A DNA stretch of 64,000 bases. Origin: Stenotrophomonas mori (GTDB lineage: Bacteria > Pseudomonadota > Gammaproteobacteria > Xanthomonadales > Xanthomonadaceae). Shown piece by piece: positions 24,787-33,734 of this stretch. Below the pieces are notes generated by a model. The model had not been told where the DNA came from. It made no database searches and worked only from the letters and a program-made list of their open reading frames with translations. Every line of letters begins with the position of its first letter. Positions within the stretch are counted from its first letter, which is position 1. The DNA lies in contig NZ_JAIKTS010000003.1 in assembly GCF_023556335.1 (NCBI RefSeq), positions 249,670-313,669 on the forward strand, given 5' to 3'. Both the position numbers and the translations under genes were made by a program.

Positions 24787-27320
24787 GGGATCAGGTTCGG
24801 ATCGTAGTCGTCCTCGTTCGCCTCGATGTTGCTCGGCGGGACGAGGTACAGGTCGTCTCGGTTGTAGCCGAGAATAGCACGGCGCAAGGTGCGGTCCGTG
24901 TCCTGGCCGAGCGAGCTCAGGCCCTTGAGCACGAACTCGAGCTGGAACGAATTGTTCATGTCGCCCTCGCGGTTGCGCACATAGCGGCGGGCCAGTGCCC
25001 GCACCGCCAGGCAGCAGCTGTCCCACTGCACGCCGCCGATGATCTCCAGCGGCTTGTGGTCCAGCATCGAGTAGTAGTACCGGCCGACCAGGCTCCAGCG
25101 CGGGTTGATCGGGTACAGGAACGACAGGTCGGCCTGCCGCAGCTGGTCGGCGTTGGTGCTGGGGTTGCGGCGGTAGCGGTAGGCGAGGTTGACCACCCCG
25201 TCCTCCGGCAGCAGGTAGCGGGCGCGGACGCTGGCCAGGTCTTCCTTGCGGTACTTCGGGTTCCACTGGTAGGTGCTGCCCAGGGTCCAGCGGTCGTTGA
25301 GTGCCCAGTTGACGTCCGCCACCCAGGCCGACTTGCCCTGCTGGACGATCGGCTCGTTGGCGTTGGTGTAGTCGAGGCGGGCCCGGGAGTCCTCGAAATA
25401 GGTGATCTGGCCGATGCTGGCGGACAGCTTTTCGCGGCCGTCGTCCTGGCGGATCAGGCGCGTGGTCACCGCGGTGGTCAGCTGGTTGGCGTCGTTCTGG
25501 CGGTCGGCGCCGGTGAAGCGGGAGTCGCGGAACAGCTGGCCCCAGCTGAAGGTGAAGGCGCGGGTGTCGAACAGCGGCAGGTCGCTCTGGTCGCGGTAGG
25601 GCGTGTTCAGGTAGAACAGGCGTGGTTCCAGCGTGTGCAGGTAGGCGGTGTCGCCGATCTGCGTCTCACGGTCGAAGTACACGCCCATGTCCAGGCTGGC
25701 GATGGGCAGGCTGCGGTGCGGCGAGGTGTTCCCGCGCAGCTGCTCGGGCGTGGCGGTGGCGGGGTTGATCCCGGCCGCCTGCAGCTGCTTCCTGCGCAGG
25801 TCGTCGGCCAGCTCGCGCTCCAGCTCGTAGGCGGTGTAGCGCCAGGCCAGGGTCGGGGTGATGTACCAGGCGGCGCCGGCCAGCGGCATCGACACATAGG
25901 GCTTGATGTCCAGGCGCGAGCCCCCGTACATCCGTTCCAGCTTGCCGGTGCGCTCGTACTCGCCCTCGGCGTTGCGGCGCTTCAGGTGGATGTCGTCGTG
26001 GGTGAAGCGGACCGCTTCGGCGTAGACCCCCGCTTCGAACCAGCGGCCGAAGCTGTCGTCCCAGGTGCCGAACAGGCGCGGCTGGCGGTTGTAGGGCAGG
26101 GCGCGCTCGGTCAGCGTGTAGTCGGTCAGCTGCCAGCGGTCGGCCATCAGCCCGGCGGTCCAGGTGCGGCCGGTGCCGTAGAGGCCGACGGTGCTCTGCA
26201 GGTTGGAGGCGGTGACCCCGATCAGGCGGTTGGCGAAGTCCTCCATGTAGCGTTCGTCGCTGACCCAGGACAGGTTCGCGCGCGCTTGCCAGTGGCGGTC
26301 GAGGTTGTGGTAGCCGCGGTACTGGAGCTTGCCGCGCTCGCGGTCGCGCAGCGAGTCGCTCGGCATCCACGCCGTGTCCAGCTGCCCGCGGCCGCCGCCA
26401 TAGAGGTAGCGGAATTCGTTGCTCAGCATCAACCCGCGCTCGCTCATCCAGCGCGGCGTCAGGGTGTCGTCGTAGTTCGGCGCCAGGTTGAAGTAGATCG
26501 GCTGGCCATAATCGAAGCCGTTGCGCCCGGACAGGCTCAGCTTGGGGTAGAGCAGGCCGGTCATGCGCCGGTCGTCGATCGGGAACTTGAACCAGGGCAT
26601 GTACATCACCGGCACGCTGCCCACGCGCAGCACCGCGTTGCGCGCGGTGCCGAAGCCTTCCTCGTTGTCCACCTCGATCTGCGGCGCCGACAGCTTCCAC
26701 ACCGGCTGCGAGGGGGCGCAGGTGGTGTAGGTGGAGCGGTGCATCTGCCCGACCGAGCCCTGCAGGTCGATCGAGTCCGCACTGCCATTGCCGCGCCGTG
26801 ACACCAGCTGGTAATGGATGTCGCTGATCTTGTGGCTGTCGGTTTCCTGGTTGCCCTCGGCACGGCGTGCGGTCAGTCGGATCGACGAGTCGGAATAGCG
26901 GATGTTGCCCTCGGCGATGTAGTTGCCGGTCTCGGTATCGAAACGCAGGCTGTCGGTGCCCATGAACTGGTCGCCGCGCTTGAGCGCCACGTTGCCCTCG
27001 TACTGCGGCACGGTGGTGGTGCCGGAGAGCTGGTTGCCCTCGATGTCGGTGGGGAGCTGGTCGCGGGCGGCGGCGGCGGTGGGATCGGCCTGGGGGGCCT
27101 CGTCGAACGCCGGCAGGGCGTCGGTGGCCGGGCACAGGTTCCAGTTCACCGGCTTCTCGCTGGCCATCGCCGGCAGGCAGATGGCGACGCTCAAGGGCAG
27201 GGGCAGCAGGCGGAGGGCTCGGCGCACGCGGATGGGTTTCGGGGAAAAACGGCCGCTAGCTTGCCGCATCGACCGCATGGGGGCAATGAAGGGCGCCGGT
27301 ACGCGGGGGCCGGGGTTCAT
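24783..27320 (-). CDS. lptD: LPS-assembly outer-membrane protein
   Basis: LptD of about 845 aa, the beta-barrel that inserts lipopolysaccharide into the outer leaflet with LptE. After the signal region (ALRLLPLPLSVAICLPAMAS) comes the OstA/LptA-like jellyroll (GDQFMGTDSLRFDTETGNYI), then a long barrel domain with tyrosine-rich strands. Cysteines near both ends (LCPATD and DSCCLAV) fit the inter-domain disulfide pattern. The ATG at 27320 was chosen because it overlaps the upstream deacetylase gene by 4 nt, but it leaves a long basic n-region; starts at 27278 or 27269 are possible. No other candidate for this essential function is present. Confidence 0.95.
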   Translation of the reverse strand: MNPGPRVPAPFIAPMRSMRQASGRFSPKPIRVRRALRLLPLPLSVAICLPAMASEKPVNWNLCPATDALPAFDEAPQADPTAAAARDQLPTDIEGNQLSGTTTVPQYEGNVALKRGDQFMGTDSLRFDTETGNYIAEGNIRYSDSSIRLTARRAEGNQETDSHKISDIHYQLVSRRGNGSADSIDLQGSVGQMHRSTYTTCAPSQPVWKLSAPQIEVDNEEGFGTARNAVLRVGSVPVMYMPWFKFPIDDRRMTGLLYPKLSLSGRNGFDYGQPIYFNLAPNYDDTLTPRWMSERGLMLSNEFRYLYGGGRGQLDTAWMPSDSLRDRERGKLQYRGYHNLDRHWQARANLSWVSDERYMEDFANRLIGVTASNLQSTVGLYGTGRTWTAGLMADRWQLTDYTLTERALPYNRQPRLFGTWDDSFGRWFEAGVYAEAVRFTHDDIHLKRRNAEGEYERTGKLERMYGGSRLDIKPYVSMPLAGAAWYITPTLAWRYTAYELERELADDLRRKQLQAAGINPATATPEQLRGNTSPHRSLPIASLDMGVYFDRETQIGDTAYLHTLEPRLFYLNTPYRDQSDLPLFDTRAFTFSWGQLFRDSRFTGADRQNDANQLTTAVTTRLIRQDDGREKLSASIGQITYFEDSRARLDYTNANEPIVQQGKSAWVADVNWALNDRWTLGSTYQWNPKYRKEDLASVRARYLLPEDGVVNLAYRYRRNPSTNADQLRQADLSFLYPINPRWSLVGRYYYSMLDHKPLEIIGGVQWDSCCLAVRALARRYVRNREGDMNNSFQLEFVLKGLSSLGQDTDRTLRRAILGYNRDDLYLVPPSNIEANEDDYDPNLIP

Positions 27321-28246
27321 GCATCGGCCGCCGCCGTGCGCAGGGCCCGTACATGGGCGACGCTGCATTCGGCCAGCGCCTGCAGGTCGTAGCCGCCCTC
27401 GAGCAGGGAGACCAGGCGGCCGTCGGCATGGCGGTCGGCCAGCGCGGCCAGTTCCGCGGTCAGCCAGCCGAAATCCTCGGTTTCCACCATGAGGTCGGCC
27501 TGGGGATCGCGCATGTGGGCGTCGAAGCCCGCCGAGACCAGCAGCAGCTGCGGCCGGAAGGCGTCGACCAGGGGCAGCAGGTCGTCGGCCCAGGTGTTGC
27601 GGAACCGGAACCCGCCGCTGCCGGGCGGCAGCAGGATGTTGCAGATGTTGCCGGCCCCGCGCTCGCGCATGCTGCCCGAGTAGGGGAACAGGTCTGACTG
27701 GTGGCTGCTGCAGTAGGCCACGCGGGGGTCGTTCTCGAAGATCGCCTGGGTGCCGTTGCCGTGGTGCACGTCGAAATCGACGATGGCGATCCGCTCCAGG
27801 CCATGGCAGTCGCGGGCATAGGCGGCCGCCACGGCCACGTTGTTGAACAGGCAGAAGCCCATCGCCGCCTCGGCGGTGGCGTGGTGGCCCGGGGGGCGCA
27901 CCGCGCAGAAGGCCCGGCGCCGGGGGCCCTGCATCACCGCATCGACCGCGGCGACGCCGGCCCCGGCGGCGTGCAGCGCGGCGCTGGCCGAACCCGGCGA
28001 GGTGAAGGTGTCCGGGTCGATCTGGCGCAAGGGGGCGGTCTGCGCCTGCAGCACGCTGTCGATCAGTTCGCGGGTGTGCACGCGGGCCAGTTCACCGAGC
28101 TTGGCGGTCGGTGCCTCGCGCCACGCCAACCCGTCCGGGAAGGCATCGCGCAGGGCCGCGAGCACCGTCTGCAGCCGCTCCGGCGATTCGGGATGGCCGG
28201 GGCCGGGATCATGGTCCAGGCAGGCCGGATGGGTGAAGACGAGCAT
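27317..28246 (-). CDS. Histone deacetylase-like amidohydrolase
   Basis: Product of 309 aa of the HDAC/AcuC/AphA arginase-fold superfamily. Zinc and catalytic motifs: PGHPESPERL, RPPGHHA (tandem His), IAIVDFDVHHGNGTQAIF (zinc Asp and His), and SAGFDAH with the second zinc Asp. Bacterial members remove acetyl groups from small amines, polyamines or proteins; the substrate here is not evident. Start: ATG 28246 (MLVFTHPACLDHDPGPGHPE); a GTG nine bases upstream is an alternative. It heads the lptD-surA transcription unit, overlapping lptD by 4 nt, with a REP array immediately upstream. Confidence 0.9.
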   Translation of the reverse strand: MLVFTHPACLDHDPGPGHPESPERLQTVLAALRDAFPDGLAWREAPTAKLGELARVHTRELIDSVLQAQTAPLRQIDPDTFTSPGSASAALHAAGAGVAAVDAVMQGPRRRAFCAVRPPGHHATAEAAMGFCLFNNVAVAAAYARDCHGLERIAIVDFDVHHGNGTQAIFENDPRVAYCSSHQSDLFPYSGSMRERGAGNICNILLPPGSGGFRFRNTWADDLLPLVDAFRPQLLLVSAGFDAHMRDPQADLMVETEDFGWLTAELAALADRHADGRLVSLLEGGYDLQALAECSVAHVRALRTAAADA

Positions 28247-28323
28247 GGTCGCCACTGTAACCGAAGCCCGGGCACCCCCCGCGCCGGGGTGTCGCTAGCG
28301 TCGTGCCTGGCCGGGAAGGCTTC

Positions 28324-28713
28324 AGCGGGGCGGGGCCCCGCTCTACGGGAAAGGTGGGATACGGCAGCACTGTAGCGCCGGGCCATGCCCGGCGGGGCTT
28401 TGTCGGGAAGGCTCCAGCGGGGCGGGGCCCCGCTCTACAGGAAAGGTGGGATACGGCAGCGCCGTAGCGCCGGGCCATGCCCGGCGGGGCTTTGTCGGGA
28501 AGGCTTCAGCGGGGCGGGGCCCCGCTCTACGGGAAAGGTGGGTACGGCAGCGCTGTAGCGCCGGGCCATGCCCGGCCGGGCTTTGTCGGGAAGGCTCCAG
28601 CGGGGCGGGGCCCCGCTCTACGGGAAAGGTGGGATACGGCAGCACTGTAGCGCCCGGCCATGCCCGGCCGGGCATGGCCGGGAAGGCGACAGCGGGGCAT
28701 GGCCCCGCTCTAC
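28324..28713. repeat. Array of paired GTAG-type REP palindromes (period 91-92 bp)
   Basis: Five copies of an AGCGGGG-n-CCCCGCTCTAC palindrome begin at 28324, 28416, 28508, 28599 and 28691. Between them lie four copies of the opposite-facing GTAGCGCCGGGC-n-GCCCGGC palindrome (28372, 28464, 28555, 28647). Each ends or starts in GTAG/CTAC, the mark of the SMAG-type REP family known in Stenotrophomonas. Spacers are nearly identical between units. The array fills the gap between the adenosyltransferase gene and the promoter side of the deacetylase-lptD operon. Confidence 0.9.
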
Positions 28714-28735
28714 GGGAACGGTGGGCTGCCGCGGC

Positions 28736-29290
28736 TCATGCGTGCCGGCGCGCGTGGTCCCACAGCACTTCGCCGTGGCCGTCGGCGCGGGCCAGTACCC
28801 GTGCCAGCACGAACAGCAGGTCGGACAGGCGGTTCAGGTAGCGGAGGGCCTCGCCGCGCACGCTCTCGCTGCGTGACAGGGCCACGGTCTCGCGTTCGGC
28901 ACGGCGGACGATGGTGCGTGCCAGGTGGCAGCGCGCGGCCGCTTCGCCGCCGCCCGGCAGGATGAAGTCCTTCAAGGGCGGGAGGCTGTCGTTGTAATGG
29001 TCCAGGTGCCGTTCCAGGGCGTCGATGTCGGCGGCCTGGATGGCGGCATGCCCGGGAATGCACAGTTCGCCGCCGAGGTCGAACAGCTGGTGCTGGAGGG
29101 TGGTCAGCAGGGCGCGCACGGGCTCGGGCAGGGGCGCCGCCAGCAGCACGCCGATGGCCGAGTTGGCTTCATCGACCGTGCCGTAGGCCGTGACCCGCAG
29201 CGCATCCTTGCCGGTGCGGCTGCCGTCGCCCAGGCCGGTGCTGCCGTCGTCGCCGGTACGGGTGTAGATGCGGGACAGCCGGTTGCCCAT
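28736..29290 (-). CDS. PduO-type ATP:cob(I)alamin adenosyltransferase
   Basis: Product of 184 aa. The N-terminal ATP-binding segment MGNRLSRIYTRTGDDGSTGLGDGSR, the turn GTVDEANSAIGVL and the C-terminal FILPGGG...RTIVRRAERE and LNRLSDLLFVLAR are hallmarks of the PduO/MMAB family, which converts cob(I)alamin and ATP to adenosylcobalamin. The stop of the candidate B12 transporter gene lies 16 bp upstream, so uptake and activation of B12 appear to be co-expressed. Start ATG 29290 is the family N-terminus. The REP array follows its stop codon. Confidence 0.93.
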   Translation of the reverse strand: MGNRLSRIYTRTGDDGSTGLGDGSRTGKDALRVTAYGTVDEANSAIGVLLAAPLPEPVRALLTTLQHQLFDLGGELCIPGHAAIQAADIDALERHLDHYNDSLPPLKDFILPGGGEAAARCHLARTIVRRAERETVALSRSESVRGEALRYLNRLSDLLFVLARVLARADGHGEVLWDHARRHA

Positions 29291-29306
29291 GGTGCGGCGC
29301 CCGGGC

Positions 29307-29888
29307 TCAGTGGGCGATGCGGCCGTGGGCCGGCTGGCGCGCCAGCGCCTCGGCGGCGGCCTGGGCCAGTGCGGCGGCGCCGGCGTACAGCGCGGCGGTC
29401 CGCAGGTACGGCAGCAGCCAGTCGCTGTAGTTCTTGAGCCAGCCGGCGAGGGTCGGCTCGGCGACGGCATCGGTGGTCCAGTAGAAGCCGCCCTGGGCGA
29501 TCAGGTGGCAGAGCGCGACGGCGCCGACCAGCAGCGCGGCGAACCGGCCCAGCGCCGGCCAGCCGGCGCCGGCATATCCGCGGCGCAGCAGCATGCCGCC
29601 CGCCCACATCGCGAAGTAGGCCGGCACCAGGGCCCAGTAGCCTGGCGAGACACAGTAGTGGCCCCAGAAGTCCATGCCCTGGCGGCTGATCACCGCCCAG
29701 TCGATGGCGACCGCCAGCGCCATCAGCAGCGGGAACGCCCAGCGGGTCCAGCCGCGCAGGTGGAAACCGCCGATGAAGAACACCGCCCAGGATGCGTCCG
29801 GGACCGGCACGAAGTGGTTGATGCGGGTGCCGGCCATCAGCAGCACCAGCAGGGACAGGACGAACGCGCGTTGGACGTTGGCGGTCAT
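29307..29888 (-). CDS. btuM: BtuM-like candidate cobalamin transporter
   Basis: Integral membrane protein of 193 aa with about five to six hydrophobic helices. It contains TRINHFVPVPDASWAVFFIGG near the N-terminus and a single cysteine in a GHYCVSPGYW context at residue 79. As I recall, BtuM proteins are solitary ECF-type S components of ~200 aa from Gram-negative bacteria in which a conserved Cys near position 80 coordinates the cobalt of B12. Length, topology, the Cys position and the adjacent adenosyltransferase gene (16 bp downstream) all agree. No energising ECF module is in the window. An unrelated hypothetical membrane protein remains possible. Confidence 0.7.
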   Translation of the reverse strand: MTANVQRAFVLSLLVLLMAGTRINHFVPVPDASWAVFFIGGFHLRGWTRWAFPLLMALAVAIDWAVISRQGMDFWGHYCVSPGYWALVPAYFAMWAGGMLLRRGYAGAGWPALGRFAALLVGAVALCHLIAQGGFYWTTDAVAEPTLAGWLKNYSDWLLPYLRTAALYAGAAALAQAAAEALARQPAHGRIAH

Positions 29889-29996
29889 GGCGGTGGAAGT
29901 CCAGCGGAACCCGGGGGCCATTCTAGCCACAGACGCGGAGCGGAGCCCCGGGGCGGCACTGCGCGCCGCGCGTGGCGGACCCTTTATCATGGCGGC

Positions 29997-31208
29997 ATGA
30001 GCGACCTTCATGATGTGGTGATCGTCGGTGGCGGGCTGGTCGGTGCCAGCCTGGCCATCGCGCTGGACCGGCTGGGACTGGACGTGGGGCTGGTGGAGGC
30101 CACACCGGCCGGCGAGCTGCCGGCGGTGTTCGATCAGCGCAACCTCAGCTTCGCCGCGGCCACGGTCAACGCGCTCACCGCACTGGGCGTGATGCAGCGG
30201 CTGGAAGGGCCGCCGGGGCCGATCCGCCGTATCCATGTCAGCCGCGCCGGCGATTTTGGCCGCGTGCTGCTGGAGGCGGGCGACTACGGCCGCGAGGAAT
30301 TCGGCCAGGTGGTGGTGGCGCGCGATTTCGGCCGCGCGCTGGAGGCACGGCTCGGCGACCTGGCGCACCTGAGCCGCTACCGCCCGGCGACATTCGTCGG
30401 GCTGGGCGAGTGCGCCGACGGCCGCCGCGAGGTACGGATCGCCGACGCGGCGGGCGAGCGTCGGTTGCGCGCACGGCTGGTGGTCGGCGCCGACGGCACC
30501 CGCAGCGCGGTGCGGCAGGCGCTGGGCATCGCGGCCCGCGAGTACGACTACCTGCAGACCCTGTTCGTGGCGCGGCTGCGCGCGGCCAAGGCTCCGGACG
30601 GCACCGCCTGGGAGCGCTTCACCGACACCGGCCCGACCGCCCTGCTGCCGCGCGGCGACCGCCATTACGGCGTGGTGCATGGCGTGGCCCGCGACGCTGC
30701 CGAGGCGGTGATGGCGCTGGACGACGCGGACTGGCTGGAGCGGCTGCAGGCCGCGGCCGGCTGGCGTGCCGGGCGGCTGCTGGAAAGCGGCCCGCGCAGC
30801 GCCTATCCACTGATCCAGGTGCTGGCGCAGCAGTTGGTCGGCGCGCGCGCGCTGCTGCTGGGCAACGCCGCGCAGACCATCCACCCGCTGGGGGCGCAGG
30901 GCTTCAACCTGGGCCTGCGCGACGCCTTGACCCTGGCCGAGTTGATCGGCGATGCCGCGCAGGATCCCGGGGCCGACGACCTGCTGCGGGCCTATGGTCA
31001 GCGCCGCGGCCCCGACCGCGAGCAGACCCTGGCCTTCTCCGACGGCCTGGCGCGCTTGACCGGCAACGCGGCGCCGCTGCTGCGGCCGCTGCGCAGCCTG
31101 GGCCTGGTGGCCGCCGCACAGGCGGCCCCGCTGCAGTCCTTCCTGGTCGGTGGCGCGATGGGATTCCGCGGGCAGGTGCCCGAGCTGTGCAGGAGCGCGG
31201 TGCAATGA
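29997..31208 (+). CDS. ubiH: Ubiquinone biosynthesis FAD hydroxylase UbiH
   Basis: Product of 403 aa, a class A flavin monooxygenase. The FAD-binding GGGLVGASLAIAL lies near residues 11-23, the DG motif is LVVGADGTRSAVR, and the second FAD motif reads GNAAQTIHPLGAQGFNLGLRD in two adjoining parts; the GNAAQT-HP form is typical of UbiH rather than UbiI or UbiF. UbiH hydroxylates 2-octaprenyl-6-methoxyphenol in ubiquinone synthesis. It is followed with a 4-nt overlap by ubiI, as in the E. coli ubiH-ubiI pair, and is divergent from btuM. Confidence 0.9.
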   Translation: MSDLHDVVIVGGGLVGASLAIALDRLGLDVGLVEATPAGELPAVFDQRNLSFAAATVNALTALGVMQRLEGPPGPIRRIHVSRAGDFGRVLLEAGDYGREEFGQVVVARDFGRALEARLGDLAHLSRYRPATFVGLGECADGRREVRIADAAGERRLRARLVVGADGTRSAVRQALGIAAREYDYLQTLFVARLRAAKAPDGTAWERFTDTGPTALLPRGDRHYGVVHGVARDAAEAVMALDDADWLERLQAAAGWRAGRLLESGPRSAYPLIQVLAQQLVGARALLLGNAAQTIHPLGAQGFNLGLRDALTLAELIGDAAQDPGADDLLRAYGQRRGPDREQTLAFSDGLARLTGNAAPLLRPLRSLGLVAAAQAAPLQSFLVGGAMGFRGQVPELCRSAVQ

Positions 31209-32383
31209 GCCGGCGTGGACGCCTGGATGTGGCCGTGGTCGGCGGTGGCGTGGTCGGCACCGCCTGTGCGCTGGCGCTGGCCGGCGAGGGCCTGCAGGTG
31301 GCGCTGGTGGAAGGCCGCGAGCCCGCGCCGTGGTCGGCGCAGCGGCCGGACCTGCGGGTGTTCGCCTTCGCCCACGACAACGCGGCGCTGCTGGAAGCGC
31401 TGGGCGTGTGGCCGCAGGTGACGCAGGCGCGGGCGCACCCCTACCTGCGCATGCGGGTGTGGGATGCGGCCGGTGGCGGCGAGCTGGCCTTCGACGCCGA
31501 TGCGCTGGGGCGCCGCGAACTGGGCTGGATCGTCGAGAACGGCCTGCTGGTGGACCGGCTGTGGTCGGCGCTGCCGGCCGCCGGCGTGCAGCTGCACTGC
31601 CCGGCGCGGGTCGAGTCGATGGAGCAGGACGGGGAGGGCGTGCGCCTGCGGCTGGACGATGGGCGCCGCGTGGACGCGGCCGTGGCCATCGCCGCCGATG
31701 GCGCCGAGTCCACCCTGCGGACCCTGGCCGGACTGGCCGTGGCACGCCACGACTATGGCCAGCGCGGCGTGGTCGGGTATGTCGACAGCGAACGCCCGAA
31801 CGAGGCCACCGCCTGGCAGCGCTTCCTCGATACCGGCCCGCTGGCGGTGCTGCCGGTGGCGCGCCACCGCAGCTCCATCGTCTGGAGCCTGCCCGACGCC
31901 GAGGCCGAACGGGTGCTGGCGCTGGACGACGAAGCCTTCGGCCGCGAACTGACCGGGGCCTTCGCCGGGCGGTTGGGGGCGATGCGTGCGGCCTCGCCGC
32001 GCGCGGCCTTCCCGCTGCGCCGGCAACTGGCGAGCGACTATGTCGCCGGCCGCGTGCTGGTGCTGGGCGACGCCGCGCACGTGGTGCACCCGCTGGCCGG
32101 GCAGGGCGTCAACCTGGGCCTGCGCGACGTCGCCGGACTGTGCGCGCTGGTGCGTGACGCACGGCAGCGCCGCGTGGACTGGGCCACGGACCACCGCCTG
32201 CGCCGCTGGGCGCGGGTGCGCCGCAGCGAGAACACCGTGGCGGCCTACGGGTTCGACGCGATCAACAAGGTGTTCTCCAACGACGAGATGCACCTGACCC
32301 TGGCACGCGGCACGCTGCTTGGTCTGGCCGGGCGCATGCCGCCACTGCTGTCGCTGTTCTGGAGGCGCGCCTCGGGACTGTAG
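31205..32383 (+). CDS. ubiI: Ubiquinone biosynthesis FAD hydroxylase, UbiI/VisC-like
   Basis: Product of 392 aa in the same flavin monooxygenase family as its neighbour. It has VAVVGGGVVGTACALALAG at the N-terminus, AIAADGAESTLR as the DG motif, and GDAAHVVHPLAGQGVNLGL, which is the GDAAH-type signature of UbiI/UbiF. In ubiquinone synthesis UbiI adds the C5 hydroxyl. ATG overlaps the ubiH stop (ATGA). UbiF-like activity cannot be excluded from sequence alone. A REP array lies 57 bp after its stop. Confidence 0.87.
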   Translation: MSRRGRLDVAVVGGGVVGTACALALAGEGLQVALVEGREPAPWSAQRPDLRVFAFAHDNAALLEALGVWPQVTQARAHPYLRMRVWDAAGGGELAFDADALGRRELGWIVENGLLVDRLWSALPAAGVQLHCPARVESMEQDGEGVRLRLDDGRRVDAAVAIAADGAESTLRTLAGLAVARHDYGQRGVVGYVDSERPNEATAWQRFLDTGPLAVLPVARHRSSIVWSLPDAEAERVLALDDEAFGRELTGAFAGRLGAMRAASPRAAFPLRRQLASDYVAGRVLVLGDAAHVVHPLAGQGVNLGLRDVAGLCALVRDARQRRVDWATDHRLRRWARVRRSENTVAAYGFDAINKVFSNDEMHLTLARGTLLGLAGRMPPLLSLFWRRASGL

Positions 32384-32440
32384 CGCTGCGGGCGCCGCCG
32401 GCGGAGGATGCGCGCCGGCGGGCCTGACCGGTGATGCCCC

Positions 32441-32860
32441 AGCGGGGCGTGGCCCCGCTCTACAGGAGGCAGGTTGCGGCGATCGTGTAGCGCCGGGCCG
32501 TGCCCGGCGGGCATGGCCGGTAATGCTCCAGCGGGGCGTGGCCCCGCTCTACAGGGGCGGGCCGCGGCGATCGTGCAGCGCCGGGCCGTGCCCGGCGGGC
32601 CTGGCCGGTAATGCTCCAGCGGGGCGTGGCCCCGCTCTACAGGGGCGGGCCGCGGCGATCGTGCAGTGCCGGGCCGTGCCCGGCGGGCTTGTCCGGGAAT
32701 GCCCCAGCGGGGCGTGGCCCCGCTCTACAGGGGCGGGTCGCGGGGATCGTGTAGCGCCGGGCCGTGCCCGGCGGGGCCTGGCGGGTAATGCTCCAGCGGG
32801 GCGTGGCCCCGCTCTACAGGAGGCAGGTTGCGGCGATCGTGCAGCGCCGGGCCGTGGCCG
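32441..32860. repeat. Array of paired GTAG-type REP palindromes (period 88-89 bp)
   Basis: Five copies of AGCGGGGCGTGGCCCCGCT plus CTAC start at 32441, 32530, 32618, 32706 and 32795. They alternate with five GTAG- or GCAG-headed CGCCGGGCCGTGCCCGGCG palindromes. Loop sequence is GTG here, unlike the array at 28.3 kb, so the units within this array are more alike to each other than to the other arrays, pointing to local amplification. It lies between ubiI and the convergent EF-hand gene. Confidence 0.9.
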
Positions 32861-32880
32861 CGGTGGAGCGCTGTCCGCGG

Positions 32881-33285
32881 TTACCGCCGCAGCCAGCCGG
32901 CCAGTTGTTCGCGGCTGAGCTTGCCGCGGCGGGCGGTGTCCAGGGCGTTGAATTCATCGGCGAGGGCGGGGTTGGCCTGGGCTTCGGCGCGGCTGATGAA
33001 GCCGTCGCCGTCCGTGTCCAGGGCGTCGAAATCGATGCGGTAGTCGCCGAGCACGCTGTCCGGCTGGATCGAGCGCACGGTGACCGCGGCCTGTCCGGGC
33101 TCGGCCGGCAGCTGGACCTGGCGGGTGACGGCGCCGCTGGCCAGCGGCTGGGCGCGCACGTTGACCGGGGGCGCCGGTAGGGGCGCGGTGACGGCGGTGT
33201 CGCGGGGCGCGTTCTGTGCCTGGGACGGCGGCGCCGGCAGGGCGGCCAGCAGCAGGGTGATGATGGGCAGGCAGGAACGGATCAC
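32881..33285 (-). CDS. Secreted EF-hand domain protein
   Basis: Product of 134 aa. A signal peptide (MIRSCLPIITLLLAALPAPPSQAQ) precedes a Pro/Ala-rich linker and a C-terminal EF-hand pair. The first loop D90-T-D92-G-D94-G-F-I-S98-R-A-E101 has all Ca2+ ligands. The second (from D116: TARRGKLSREQ) lacks ligands at positions 3, 5 and 12 and is probably inactive. It is a periplasmic or exported calcium-binding protein of unknown partner, of a type frequent in Xanthomonadaceae. It converges on ubiI with the REP array between. Confidence 0.82.
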   Translation of the reverse strand: MIRSCLPIITLLLAALPAPPSQAQNAPRDTAVTAPLPAPPVNVRAQPLASGAVTRQVQLPAEPGQAAVTVRSIQPDSVLGDYRIDFDALDTDGDGFISRAEAQANPALADEFNALDTARRGKLSREQLAGWLRR

Positions 33286-33734
33286 GGCAACCTCTCATGA
33301 CGGACGGCGGGGTGCCGCCTGCTGGCCCGCCGGGCTCCTGCTTCCCCGGTCTTCCCACCGCCCCTTGCTTGGGCGGGCGGTGGCGGGCGGTCGCATCGAA
33401 CGCCCGCCCGGACATGGGGCCGGCCTTGGCGCCTCGTGGTCGCGGTCCAGCATGGCGGAGTCGACAGGATAGCCGTCGCGGACCGACCCGGGTTCCCGGA
33501 GCCGCCGCGACCGGTCTGCGCCCGTCGGCACGGATGCGCTTGCCGGGTTGCCCCGCCCGGTTGCGGAATGCCGGTGCGGCGCACCGCAGGCGGCCGTGAA
33601 ACGGTGGCCGGGCGCGGTGGATCGGAGGAGCCATGCGCGCGTTGCTGTTCCCGCTGCTGTCGAGCGGGCCGCAAGAGCGCGTGCAGTTCCGCTGGCTGTC
33701 ACTGCCGGTTCAGGGCGGCAACGCACCTGCCGGT
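33286..33734. other. 449-bp gap, no gene supported
   Basis: Frames on both strands are open by virtue of high GC but lack domains and have arginine/glycine-heavy composition. A CCGCCC-rich inverted repeat lies near 33355-33395 (CCGCCCCTTGCTTGGGCGG). Upstream of the EF-hand start no clear promoter was recognised. I see nothing else here. Confidence 0.5.

Noticed and set aside
28324..28713. CRISPR-like regular repeats
   Set aside because: The repeats are palindromic with GTAG ends, and spacers are near-identical to each other rather than unique; no cas genes. They are REP dimers.
29889..29996. Cobalamin riboswitch upstream of the btuM-like gene
   Set aside because: Only about 108 bp separate it from ubiH, too short for the ~200-nt B12 riboswitch, and no B12-box-like sequence was seen.
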